Position numbers and translations under genes: made by a program. Under the pieces are notes generated by a model. It did not search any database. It worked only from the letters and a program-made list of their open reading frames with translations, and was not told where the DNA came from. Source: Methanocella_A sp963769045 (GTDB lineage: Archaea > Halobacteriota > Methanocellia > Methanocellales > Methanocellaceae). Taken from it: a stretch of 64,000 bases of DNA. The DNA lies in the NCBI GenBank assembly GCA_963769045.1, contig CAVYKK010000009.1:186001-250000 (forward strand). The letters run 5' to 3'. Below are positions 42,811 to 50,896 of this stretch, in pieces (position 1 is the stretch's first letter; each line of letters begins with the position of its first letter).

Positions 42811-43278
42811 ATCCTGGTCATTACAATTACACAGGAAAGGCCGGATTCGGCTGATGCGGTCAAGTTAATTGCCGAGCTGGATGCTCACCTCACTCCGCTG
42901 TATCCGAAATGGGACCAGAGCGGCCTGAGCCCCGAGGAGTTGGCCAGGGAAGGCGTGGTGTTCTTCATAATCCGCGTAGACAGCGTGCCCGCCGGCTGCG
43001 GAGGCTTGAAGTTCTACGAAGGCTTTGCCGAGATCAAACGGATGTACGTCCGCCCCCGGTTCCGGGGAAAAGGCCTGGGCAAGATGATGCTGGAACATCT
43101 CGAAGCTTATGCGCTAAAGCACGGGACCACGGTGCTGCGGCTGGAGACCGGTATCAACCAGCCCGAGGCTATGGGCCTGTACGAGCGGATGGGGTATTAC
43201 AGGATACCGCCGTTTCCGCCCTATGTCGCCAGCACGGCCAGCCTGAGTCGCTTCTACGAGAAGCGCCTCGATCCTTGA
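42811..43278 (+). CDS. GNAT-family N-acetyltransferase
   Basis: About 155 residues. Acetyl-CoA binding motif RPRFRGKGLGKMMLEHLEAYA (R/Q-x-x-G-x-G/A) is intact, with GYYRIPPFPPYVASTASLSRFYEKRL at the end. The family N-terminus (ITITQERPDSADAVKLIAEL, then DAHLTPLYPKWDQSGLSPEEL) lies in frame upstream of the first normal start, a TTG at 42940, so the true start is near 42811. There is no ATG, GTG or TTG there; GAGGCGGG at 42801-42808 is followed by ATC 42811. Substrate unknown. Confidence 0.8.
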   Translation: MLVITITQERPDSADAVKLIAELDAHLTPLYPKWDQSGLSPEELAREGVVFFIIRVDSVPAGCGGLKFYEGFAEIKRMYVRPRFRGKGLGKMMLEHLEAYALKHGTTVLRLETGINQPEAMGLYERMGYYRIPPFPPYVASTASLSRFYEKRLDP

Positions 43279-43338
43279 GCCATATATGTCGCCGGTTACC
43301 TTTTTATATTAGGTGTCGCGAATAGAATAGAGCAAGAC

Positions 43339-43423
43339 GCTGGGATAGCCAAGTCCGGTCAACGGCGACAGACTCAAGATCTGTTCCTGCAGAGGTTCTC
43401 CGGTTCGAATCCGGATCCCAGCA
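43339..43423 (+). tRNA. tRNA-Leu (CAA)
   Basis: 85 nt with a long variable arm, typical of Leu. Acceptor GCTGGGA pairs with TCCCAGC, the anticodon arm is ACAGA-CTCAAGA-TCTGT with anticodon CAA, and the T arm CTCCGG-TTCGAAT-CCGG is complete. Discriminator A; CCA not encoded. No intron. Confidence 0.95.
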
Positions 43424-43502
43424 CTATATTTTTGAAGGGCTCCCGGGGAACTCTCTAAAAAAGTTCCCCTGGGTCGCGACACCGTACGCCTGTGCCGAAG
43501 CT

Positions 43503-44078
43503 TCAGGCTATAAAACGGTTCTCATATGCTGCAACAACTGCTTTGTATTTCTCATCGATCAGCCGGCTGTCGAAGTCAATGAAATCGCGGATCATATTGT
43601 CTTGTTCTGCCTTCGTGAAATAGCCCATGACCGGCATGAAAAAGTGCTTTTCCTCCTTCTCTATATGACGCGGGTAAAACTCGACGATGACATTGAGGGC
43701 CGATATGACATCCGCCGGCGCGTTCCGCTCCCCGATCAGGTAGCGCTCTTTCGCGGCCTGGATTCTTTCGACGGTCTCCCGGGCGAACTTGTGTTCCTCT
43801 TTCAGATCTTCCATCGTCTTTCGGATTTCAGATGCCAGCGGCTTTGCCGCGAGAGCGGGAAACAGTACCCGCTCCTCCTTGCCATGGTGGCATATATCAG
43901 AAAACGTCCTCATGAAGTCCACGGCGTCGTCGACGAAGTCGGCGTCGACACGGCCATATCGTCCGATGCGGTCGAGCTCTCCACGCATGAGCTTCAGCAT
44001 ACGCTCGATAAGCCGGTGTTCGATCATAAGCATTCCTACGGGCAACATTTGATGCCTTTGCTCTTCGGATAGCGCCAT
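43503..44078 (-). CDS. hemerythrin-like (HHE domain) protein
   Basis: 191 residues. Helical bundle with iron ligands in LMIEHRLIERML, DICHHGKEERVLFPAL (HxxxE), LKEEHKFARETV and YPRHIEKEEKHFFMPVM. Such cation-binding HHE proteins bind a diiron centre and may sense or store O2, NO or iron. Monocistronic, between tRNA-Leu and a divergent short gap. Confidence 0.88.
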   Translation of the reverse strand: MALSEEQRHQMLPVGMLMIEHRLIERMLKLMRGELDRIGRYGRVDADFVDDAVDFMRTFSDICHHGKEERVLFPALAAKPLASEIRKTMEDLKEEHKFARETVERIQAAKERYLIGERNAPADVISALNVIVEFYPRHIEKEEKHFFMPVMGYFTKAEQDNMIRDFIDFDSRLIDEKYKAVVAAYENRFIA

Positions 44079-44220
44079 TGCCGGTCACCTCTCGCCACGG
44101 ACAGTCATGACTGCACCACACTATACGTGCAACAGGAAAAATAAGGATAGGCACGTTTATCGCGCCCGCGCGCGAAGGCGTCCGCAGACTGCAGCTATAT
44201 GTTTTGTTGATCTAACGAGG

Positions 44221-45036
44221 CTATTTCAGCCGCTTCTCATCGTACAGTATGCCGCAGCCATCGAACCGGCTGGCCAGCCCGTTACCCAAGTTTGTCGATT
44301 CAGGCGTGCCGCGAATTTCGCCGTCGAGAATTTTGCGCACACCCGCCTGCATCTCTGTCAGCACATCGGGCTTCAGCGGCGCCTGGTTGTGCGAGGGATA
44401 GATCTTATCAATCCTGTCCGCCATGGCCGCCAGCCTGTCGATGCTCTTCGCATACGTGGCCAGCGGCAGGCTTTCCGGCAGCATCATCAGCACGTTGCCC
44501 GCCTGTATATTGTCACCGGCGAACAGCAGCCGCTCGCTGTGATCATACAGGCATATGCTGCCCGGCGTATGCCCCGGTGTCTCGATCACGTCGACAGTCC
44601 GTCCGCCCAGATCGATGCTAAGCGGGCCACTGAATGCATCGTAGCCGGGCAGCGGCGCGTGAATCCAGGCATCTTCCCGGAAGCCGGGAGGCCGGGTCTC
44701 TTCCGGGAAACGGCGCAGCGTCGCGGTGCGTTGTGCCGGGTCGTAGGACTTCTTCAAAAGCGGCACGTCGCCTTTGTTGATGTGAATGCGATCGTCGAAC
44801 AGGTAATCGCCGCTGGTATGGTCGCGGTGGCCGTGCGTGTTAAAGATCGTCAATGGCAGTGACGTAAGGCCTTTGATGATTTGCGGCAGGTTCCCGAGGC
44901 CCCAGCCGCAGTCGACTAGCAGCGCATGCCGATCGCCCAGCACGAGGTACTCGCTGACCATTCCCGCTTCCTCGATGCGCCAGACTGTCGGCGACAGCCT
45001 GCTCACGTTGAACCATTGTAACTGTGTTTCGGCCAT
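44221..45036 (-). CDS. MBL-fold metallo-hydrolase
   Basis: 271 residues from ATG 45036, preceded by GGAGGAG. The zinc motif FNTHGHRDHTSG (HxHxDH), ETPGHTPGSICLYD and LFAGDNIQ, with IYPSHNQ at the end, make a complete metallo-beta-lactamase active site. Substrate unknown (glyoxalase II, lactonase and others share the fold). It precedes or follows the methyltransferase at 45136 on the same strand, with about 100 bases between. Confidence 0.88.
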   Translation of the reverse strand: MAETQLQWFNVSRLSPTVWRIEEAGMVSEYLVLGDRHALLVDCGWGLGNLPQIIKGLTSLPLTIFNTHGHRDHTSGDYLFDDRIHINKGDVPLLKKSYDPAQRTATLRRFPEETRPPGFREDAWIHAPLPGYDAFSGPLSIDLGGRTVDVIETPGHTPGSICLYDHSERLLFAGDNIQAGNVLMMLPESLPLATYAKSIDRLAAMADRIDKIYPSHNQAPLKPDVLTEMQAGVRKILDGEIRGTPESTNLGNGLASRFDGCGILYDEKRLK

Positions 45037-45135
45037 ATTGTCTCCTCCGTCAAATCTATTACATCCCCGGATGGTATCAGGCCCGCGTCTGCGCACATGG
45101 CCCTGCCCGGTCTATCGAAATGCAGGCGATCACCT

Positions 45136-45948
45136 TCAGGCCGGTTTCGTGGCAATGGCGTACAGCGTGTTGGTCGCCAGCTCGATGCCCGCCGGAGTCC
45201 GGTGTTTTTCCAGCTCAATCGCGAGGTCGCCGCGTGCCCGGGGACGCAAGCTCTCGGGCACATGCACGAGGAAGTTCCCGAACGAGCTGGCCTCGTTGAA
45301 CGCGAACACTTCTTCCGGCGATGAATAATTTCGTCTGCCCGCTTTTAGATTTATCTCGATTTCAGTAAAGCCTGCTCCGGCCAACAGTACTTCAAGCTCC
45401 TTTCGCGAAACTGGCTTGCTGGCATCTTCGGCCGTTTTCACCTGCCCTGCGTACGGAGGCCCGGCAAAAAGCCGGTTCGTGATGCTCTTGATTTCCGACA
45501 GGTTTTCACGGTCGCCGGTCGTGATGCCCACGTTTCCGCCCGGCTTGAGCAGCCGGAAGGCAGAGCTTAGCGCCGCAGGCTTGTCATCGATCCAGTGGAA
45601 GACCGAACAGAAACACACATGATCAAACGTACCTGCCGGCAGGTTGCCAGGGCTCTCGCCGCTACCGACGGCGAATTGCACGTTCCCGGCTGCAACGTCC
45701 TTCAGTTTACTCTCCGCCACGCTGATACGGTATGGCGAGGGGTCAACACCAAATACACGGCCATGAGGCCCTACAACAGGCGACAGGTACATCGCCAGGC
45801 GCCCGGTGCCGCATCCGATGTCCAGCACGCTGTCGCCCGACTTAATGCCCATCATTTTTGTCAGTACTATGCCCCTCTTGAACTGGCTGTCGCTTATGCG
45901 GTCATATCGTTCGGCCAGTTCCGGGGCATCCAGTTCTGTCTTGCCCAT
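45136..45948 (-). CDS. class I SAM-dependent methyltransferase
   Basis: 270 residues. SAM-binding motif I VLDIGCGTGRLAMYL, motif post I VFGVDPSPYRI, and motif IV VCFCSVFHWIDD, then LKPGGNVGITTGD. Close in form to UbiE/arsenite-type small-molecule methyltransferases, but with no distinguishing cysteine set. C-terminal about 100 residues may bind the substrate. Upstream lies a PaaK-like ligase on the same strand. Confidence 0.85.
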   Translation of the reverse strand: MGKTELDAPELAERYDRISDSQFKRGIVLTKMMGIKSGDSVLDIGCGTGRLAMYLSPVVGPHGRVFGVDPSPYRISVAESKLKDVAAGNVQFAVGSGESPGNLPAGTFDHVCFCSVFHWIDDKPAALSSAFRLLKPGGNVGITTGDRENLSEIKSITNRLFAGPPYAGQVKTAEDASKPVSRKELEVLLAGAGFTEIEINLKAGRRNYSSPEEVFAFNEASSFGNFLVHVPESLRPRARGDLAIELEKHRTPAGIELATNTLYAIATKPA

Positions 45949-45991
45949 TAAATCACATGATAACAGGAATCGGATAAAGGCAATATACTTT

Positions 45992-47332
45992 TCAGCCGGC
46001 CCCGTTGATATAATTATTTTTTATGAACTTGTACTTCCCCGACCCGGTCCGTTCGATCCGGTCCACGATCCTGAACTCGAGGTTCCAGCCCTCGCTGCGG
46101 CTGCGGACGACGAGCCGGATACGATCGAGCTGGCGCTCGTCGAAGCCGTCGTCGGGCACGATCTTGATGACGATACGGTCCAGTGTCTCCTGGATGACCT
46201 GGTATTCCTTAATGCCCTGCAGTTCCCAGAAGATATAGAGGAAGAACCACCCGTGCACGCTCTTGCCTTCGGGCGTCACTAACACGTCTACCGTGCGGCC
46301 GTTCACTTCTTTCAGCAGTTTATATCCCCGGCCACAGCTGCACGTATCATCGAGCAGGTTTCCGTCATCGCCGGTATCGTATCGCAGGAACGGCATGGCA
46401 TAGTTGTAGATGCTGGTGGCCACGATGCGGCCTTCGCCGCTGTCCATCTGCTCTCCGTTGCCGTCGACGATCTCCATGACACTTCGTTCCGTGTCGATAT
46501 GCATGCCCGAGTGCTCGGCGCATTCGAAGGCCGTGACGCCGCCGTCGCTCAAGCCATAGGTATCATATACCGGGCAGCCAAAGACATCGGCAATCTTTGT
46601 CCTCATGGCCGGGTACAGCTTTTCGGAGGTGGTAAAGATGCCTTCCGGCCGGTGGATTTTCTGGTCATTCTTCTCCAGCCACTGCGCGAAAAAGTACAGA
46701 GACGATGCGTAGCCTCTTATGAACTTAGGCCGGAACGAATTGATGACGCCGGCATATTCCTTCATCTCCCGGTCGCCCATATCGAAGGAAGAGAGCTTTC
46801 TCAGGTTCCGTGCTATCTCGTGGGCCCTGGTAACCAGGTATGACCGATTGCCGGTATCCAGAGACGAGCCTGCCAGGAACACCATCCGGTCACCCAGCTC
46901 ATAGCCGGCATAGCCCCAGCCGCGATACAATAGCGCTCCGCCCATGAAACGATCGAAGCTCGACTGGCGGTACTTCAGCGGCGTGCCGGTCGTGCCACCG
47001 GTGGCAGCTGTGGTGTACTTGATCCGTTTCAGGTATAGCGGCTTGAAATCGTCGGGATTCTTGTTGATGATCTGCTTATTGAGGAACGGGAGCTTCTCCA
47101 GGTCCTCTACAGTCTTGATGTCATAAGGCTTCATGCCAAGACGGTGGAAAAGCTTGTGATAATAGGGCACGTTCAGGTATGCGAAGCTTACCATATGCCG
47201 GAGCTGCTTTTCCTGCTCTTCCTTGAGATCCTCGTACCGCTTCCACTGGTTATCCATCAGCCTGCGGTATATCGGATAAAAATTGTGATTGCCCGCCTCA
47301 TGGGCTAAGGTGAAAATGCACTTGCTGATCAT
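45992..47332 (-). CDS. PaaK/CapK-like adenylate-forming enzyme
   Basis: 446 residues. TTAATGGTTGTPLKYR is the AMP-binding P-loop (TxGTTGxP), with YDTYGLSDGG and MPFLRYDTGDDGNLLDDTCSCGRGYKLL, including the CSCGR pair typical of phenylacetate-CoA ligase and CapK proteins. It would activate a carboxylic acid as an acyl-AMP or CoA ester; the acid is unknown. Similar genes often lie in cell-surface polysaccharide loci; here the neighbours give no such context. Confidence 0.87.
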   Translation of the reverse strand: MISKCIFTLAHEAGNHNFYPIYRRLMDNQWKRYEDLKEEQEKQLRHMVSFAYLNVPYYHKLFHRLGMKPYDIKTVEDLEKLPFLNKQIINKNPDDFKPLYLKRIKYTTAATGGTTGTPLKYRQSSFDRFMGGALLYRGWGYAGYELGDRMVFLAGSSLDTGNRSYLVTRAHEIARNLRKLSSFDMGDREMKEYAGVINSFRPKFIRGYASSLYFFAQWLEKNDQKIHRPEGIFTTSEKLYPAMRTKIADVFGCPVYDTYGLSDGGVTAFECAEHSGMHIDTERSVMEIVDGNGEQMDSGEGRIVATSIYNYAMPFLRYDTGDDGNLLDDTCSCGRGYKLLKEVNGRTVDVLVTPEGKSVHGWFFLYIFWELQGIKEYQVIQETLDRIVIKIVPDDGFDERQLDRIRLVVRSRSEGWNLEFRIVDRIERTGSGKYKFIKNNYINGAG

Positions 47333-47646
47333 AGTAAAATCATCTCGCGCCTGTGTCGTGCAATACAGCCCGATTCCGCGATCAATTTAACTTCCAACGG
47401 TAATATCTCCTGAACGTTTCGGCCCGGTATAAAGCCCTGGCATCCATCGGTAAATAATTATATATCTCATATTATATAACCATTTCCATACCTTTCGCTT
47501 GCATAGCATAGCATATCAGCCCATTAGGGACCGGAATATCCGGTAACGGTAATACTTTCATCACAGACTATGCAACAACTTAAATACAAAAACATGCAAG
47601 TAAGTATGATGCCAGAAAGATTCACTCGAGGCATCGGTGAAAGGAC
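47333..47646. other. divergent promoter region
   Basis: Between the divergent PaaK-like and HRDC genes. TATA-like TTATATATCTCATATTATATAA near 47460-47481 (divergent use), TTAAATACAAAAA near 47580 for the plus gene, and a short tandem GCATAGCATAGCATA at 47502. GGACCGGAATATCCGG is a small dyad at about 47529. No gene seen. Confidence 0.4.
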
Positions 47647-48456
47647 ATGACAGACGAGTTCGTATTGATGTTGAAAGAGATACTCGATAAAGCAGGTATC
47701 GAAATAAGCATGGAACAACTAGAAACAGGCCTGAATTCCATGGTAGACGATGGCCCGAAGGAGGACCCGTGGCTGGACGAGGTCATCCGGAAGATCGAGG
47801 AGGAACGGAAAGCGAAAGGGGCCGATGCTACAGATAGCAAAGGCATATCTATGATGGACCGGGGCAATTGCTACGTCGTATCGGGGCCAGCGATGGTAGA
47901 GTACAAAGGCCGCACCGTAAAGAAATTCGAAGGAGAGGCGGCGCTGGTGCTAAAGCCAGACAACAGCATTGTCGTGCACAGCCTCCACGGGGTAAAACCG
48001 GTCAGCTATCTCGCACGGGCGGAGGAGATCTGGTCGAGGGGAAGTAAAGGGACGTTCACCATGGAAGCAGTAGCAGGTAATGACAGGCTGACAGTCACGT
48101 TCCAGAAAATGTGCGCTTTCGAGAGCCTGTTCAAAGAGTTGCCGCGCGAATCCGGAAGGCCCCGGGTAGAAAAGCCTCATGTCGAGAAGCCCGGAGAAGA
48201 AAAGATTGCCCTGACCGATGAGGAAAAAGTCCTCGAAACACAGTTGAAGCGGCTCCGCATCGACCTTGCTCAAAGCAACGGCATCTCATACCTGCCGGCA
48301 GTCTTCGACAACCGGGCCCTGTACGCCCTGGTCAGACAGCGTCCGGCGACCGTTGAAGAATTAAAGAAAATCAAAGGGTTCGGAGAAAAGCGCATCGGGA
48401 AGTATGGCGACACCATTCTACAGGCCATAAGGGGGGCTACGGCAGGGTCATTTTAG
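47647..48456 (+). CDS. NucS-N-like domain fused to HRDC domain
   Basis: 269 residues. Residues about 72-165 (CYVVSGPAMVEYKGRTVKKFEGEAALVLKPDNSIVVHSLHGVKPVSYL...FTMEAVAGNDRLTVTF) resemble the N-terminal dimerisation/DNA-binding domain of NucS/EndoMS. The nuclease domain of NucS is missing. Residues 192-265 (EEKVLETQLKRLRIDLAQSNGISYLPAVFDNRALYALVRQRPATVEELKKIKGFG) are an HRDC domain, which binds nucleic acid in RecQ and RNase D. A DNA-repair adaptor role is inferred. N-terminal 70 residues are acidic and helical. Confidence 0.72.
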   Translation: MTDEFVLMLKEILDKAGIEISMEQLETGLNSMVDDGPKEDPWLDEVIRKIEEERKAKGADATDSKGISMMDRGNCYVVSGPAMVEYKGRTVKKFEGEAALVLKPDNSIVVHSLHGVKPVSYLARAEEIWSRGSKGTFTMEAVAGNDRLTVTFQKMCAFESLFKELPRESGRPRVEKPHVEKPGEEKIALTDEEKVLETQLKRLRIDLAQSNGISYLPAVFDNRALYALVRQRPATVEELKKIKGFGEKRIGKYGDTILQAIRGATAGSF

Positions 48457-48488
48457 GCCTTTGATGCAAGCGACATCAGCATGACCGT

Positions 48489-48671
48489 CTATCTTTCGAT
48501 GCTGACGATAAGAAACGCTTCACAGCCACAGGCGCACTTTTTCGATTCGGATTCCTTCCCGTCACTGAGACAATAATGATTGCCCACAATAGGCAGTATC
48601 TGCGATACAGCTTCGATGGTCCGCTCTCTGTCACAGTCTTTGCACAGGACCCGTACTTTAAGCCCGCTCAT
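48489..48671 (-). CDS. small zinc-ribbon-like protein
   Basis: 60 residues, MSGLKVRVLCKDCDRERTIE continuing to SKKCACGCEAFLIVSIER. Pairs CKDC and CACGC can hold a zinc ion. No further domain. Possibly an RNA- or protein-interaction ribbon. Next to a second small zinc-ribbon gene on the same strand. Confidence 0.6.
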   Translation of the reverse strand: MSGLKVRVLCKDCDRERTIEAVSQILPIVGNHYCLSDGKESESKKCACGCEAFLIVSIER

Positions 48672-48732
48672 GTCATTCCCGATAAGGATAACCGCCGAAG
48701 GTATTTAACAGTGCCGGACTATGCCTCCGGCC

Positions 48733-48942
48733 CTATAGATCAACCCGCTCTGCGTAGAGTATCTTGTTCGTCAGCGGGTTCCTGTGGTACCGTATGCCTA
48801 CCATGCTCCCGCCGCATTCAGGGCAAATCCTGTCATTGATGAGCCGCACATCCTTGATCACAGACCCGCAATCCTCGCAGCACAGCTCTATTTTCCGGGC
48901 TATAGTAAAATAGCCGGTTGTGTTCGCTAAGTCGCTCTGCAT
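48733..48942 (-). CDS. small zinc-ribbon protein
   Basis: 69 residues. IELCCEDCGSVIKDVRLIND and ICPECGGSMVGIRYHRN give a CxxC...CxxC ribbon. The tail NPLTNKILYAERVDL is polar. Function unknown. ATG 48942 follows a short leader; with the gene at 48489 it forms a minus-strand pair separated by 61 bases. Confidence 0.6.
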   Translation of the reverse strand: MQSDLANTTGYFTIARKIELCCEDCGSVIKDVRLINDRICPECGGSMVGIRYHRNPLTNKILYAERVDL

Positions 48943-49039
48943 GACTATACCCCCGACTGATGCGCCTCTTAAGCGCCAGGTTGCTTATATATTTATAAGC
49001 AGGTGATATTTATGTTTTATCAGATTTATTTGGGCTTGC

Positions 49040-49180
49040 TACACTAAAGAAAAGGCAAAGTTTCCTTGAAAATCGTGAAACCGGCAAAGCGTCGGGTTAC
49101 CGGACATCCGGGCAGGCCCCCCGCTTTTGTTCAATCTTTGTCAATGAGGGCTCCCGGCGTAGAAAAACGCCATAAAACGT
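49040..49180 (+). other. possible structured RNA leader
   Basis: AAAGGCAAAGTTTC ... GAAACCGGCAAAGC then CGGGTTACCGG: a GTTTC/GAAAC stem with an adenine-rich loop (TTGAAAAT) and the string GGGTTACCGG recall parts of GEMM-type riboswitches, but the order is not the canonical one. Later segments (CGGGCAGGCCCCCCG, GGCTCCCGGCGTAG) can pair. It precedes the small cysteine protein gene at 49222. Low confidence. Confidence 0.25.
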
Positions 49181-49221
49181 TAAATGCAGGCATGAAAAAC
49201 AGGTATCGGGGTTGATTTGTT

Positions 49222-49416
49222 ATGCCAGTCTGTGATGCATGTGGGAGAGACCACTCGGACAAGTGTGAGATGATCGATTACGCGGGCCAGAAATTCAATG
49301 TTTGCGGCGGCTGTATTCCGGAAGTGAAGGAAAACCCGGCCGACTTCCTGGCAGGCAAGAAGGGCACCGATCCGGAGAGCAAAGACTTCGACATCTGCGG
49401 TCCGGAGAAAAAATAA
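49222..49416 (+). CDS. small cysteine-rich protein, tandem copy 1
   Basis: 64 residues, starting MPVCDACGRDHSDKCEMIDY with a second CxxC (VCGGCIPE). Ends KDFDICGPEKK. The paired CxxC motifs suggest a zinc knuckle. It is almost identical to copy 2 at 49688 over the first 48 residues (one substitution, G to N, after VCG), and the 30 bases around AACGTTAAATGCAGGCATG upstream are also shared, so gene and promoter duplicated together. Confidence 0.75.
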   Translation: MPVCDACGRDHSDKCEMIDYAGQKFNVCGGCIPEVKENPADFLAGKKGTDPESKDFDICGPEKK

Positions 49417-49687
49417 GCGTGTTCGTCAGGCAGCAATGCTGCCAGAGAGACCGCAGGAGCCTGACATGTTTATGCCAGGCCTCGCTTTTTTTGGTTGTTA
49501 CCATACCTGAAGACCATGACATGGTAATATCCCGTCCGGCCGGTTAATACCCGATAGACATGAACAACAGAGCCTGTTAAATAAAATTTTTTCGATGCTA
49601 TCTTTGCCTTCGATAGCTAATCACGCGTAAAAATGCACTCAAACGTTAAATGCAGGCATGAAAAAGAGATGACAGGGTTGAATTGCT

Positions 49688-49873
49688 ATGCCAGTCTGTG
49701 ATGCATGTGGGAGAGACCACTCGGACAAGTGTGAGATGATCGATTACGCGGGCCAGAAGTTCAATGTATGCGGTAACTGTATTCCAGAAGTGAAGGAAAA
49801 CCCGGCCGACTTCCTGGCAGGCAAGAAAGGCACGGAGCCCGAGAGTACCACGTTCGACGTCTGCAGGGAATAA
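49688..49873 (+). CDS. small cysteine-rich protein, tandem copy 2
   Basis: 61 residues. Same N-terminal part as copy 1 (MPVCDACGRDHSDKCEMIDY, then FNVCGNCIPEVKENPADF), with a diverged tail (STTFDVCRE). The shared upstream element AAACGTTAAATGCAGGCATG lies 50 bases before the start. Cysteine pairs all conserved. Function unknown. Confidence 0.75.
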   Translation: MPVCDACGRDHSDKCEMIDYAGQKFNVCGNCIPEVKENPADFLAGKKGTEPESTTFDVCRE

Positions 49874-49935
49874 AAAGGGTTTCCCGGCACGTTGCTTCTC
49901 TCGTGTGCCGGGTGTATGAGCTTGTTTGTGCGGCT

Positions 49936-50808
49936 TCAATAGCCGCGGATTTCCGACTTGACCTTCTCGAGTGCCGCAATACGCTTTTCCATGGACGGGT
50001 GGGTGGAGAACAGCTCCATCATGCCTTTTGCGGTTGCCGATATGCACAGCGCTTTGGCCGATTCCAGCCCGCGGGCGCTCTCGCTCGAGACCGGCTTTGC
50101 CGATATCTTCTTCAGCGCGCTGATCAGGCCGTCCGGGTTGCGGGTTACCAGGGCTGCGCCACGGTCGGCGCCGTACTCCCTGTACCGCGAGACGGTGTTG
50201 ATGATGATCAGGCCGATGGTGTTCGAGAAGATGATCGAGACGAACCAGGCGATCATCGATGCGCCGAAGCCGCCCTCACGGTCGTCCCCACGCATGACCA
50301 TACTGAGCGCGAAGTAGATGATCATGCTCATGACGGACACCACGAAGCTGGCGAAGGTGACTACGAACATGTCCCGGTTCTTGACATGCGTCATCTCATG
50401 GGCCAGCACGGCCTGCAGCTCCTGATCGTTCAGGCGGTTCAGGAGGCCGGTTGTGACCGCCACCACCGAGTTCCGGTAGTTCCGGCCGGTGGCGAACGCG
50501 TTGGGCATGTCGTTCTGGACGATGGCGATCTTCGGCTTGGGCAGCCCCATCTTCAGTGCCAGGTTCTCGATAGTCATGTGCAGCCGCGGCGCGTCGTTCT
50601 CGCTGACCACTTTGGCGCCCGTAGACCACAGGACGAGCTTGTCCGAGAAGAAGTACTGCAGGAACACGAAGCCGCCCGAAAATAGCATGATTATAAACCA
50701 GTAGCTCGGGAATAGCGCAAACAGGACGGTCATGGCCAGCGCATATAGCACGAGCAACGTACCGTAGACCACGATTTTCCGGATTGTGAAACCCCAGTCG
50801 ATTGCCAT
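49936..50808 (-). CDS. htpX: HtpX-like M48 membrane metalloprotease
   Basis: 290 residues. Two N-terminal and two central membrane segments, zinc site LAHEMTHVKNRD (HExxH) and the downstream EYGADRGAALVT carrying the third ligand Glu, STHPSMEKRIAAL at the end. It degrades misfolded membrane proteins. Length and order match HtpX homologs of archaea. Single gene, own promoter. Confidence 0.93.
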   Translation of the reverse strand: MAIDWGFTIRKIVVYGTLLVLYALAMTVLFALFPSYWFIIMLFSGGFVFLQYFFSDKLVLWSTGAKVVSENDAPRLHMTIENLALKMGLPKPKIAIVQNDMPNAFATGRNYRNSVVAVTTGLLNRLNDQELQAVLAHEMTHVKNRDMFVVTFASFVVSVMSMIIYFALSMVMRGDDREGGFGASMIAWFVSIIFSNTIGLIIINTVSRYREYGADRGAALVTRNPDGLISALKKISAKPVSSESARGLESAKALCISATAKGMMELFSTHPSMEKRIAALEKVKSEIRGY

Positions 50809-50896
50809 ACGATAATCATCTCTTTGTGGCGTCCTATTTTAATAGGCAGGCCTATATACTTTTTGATCGGATGAAAAAAGTGCCGGACGTCCCGGC

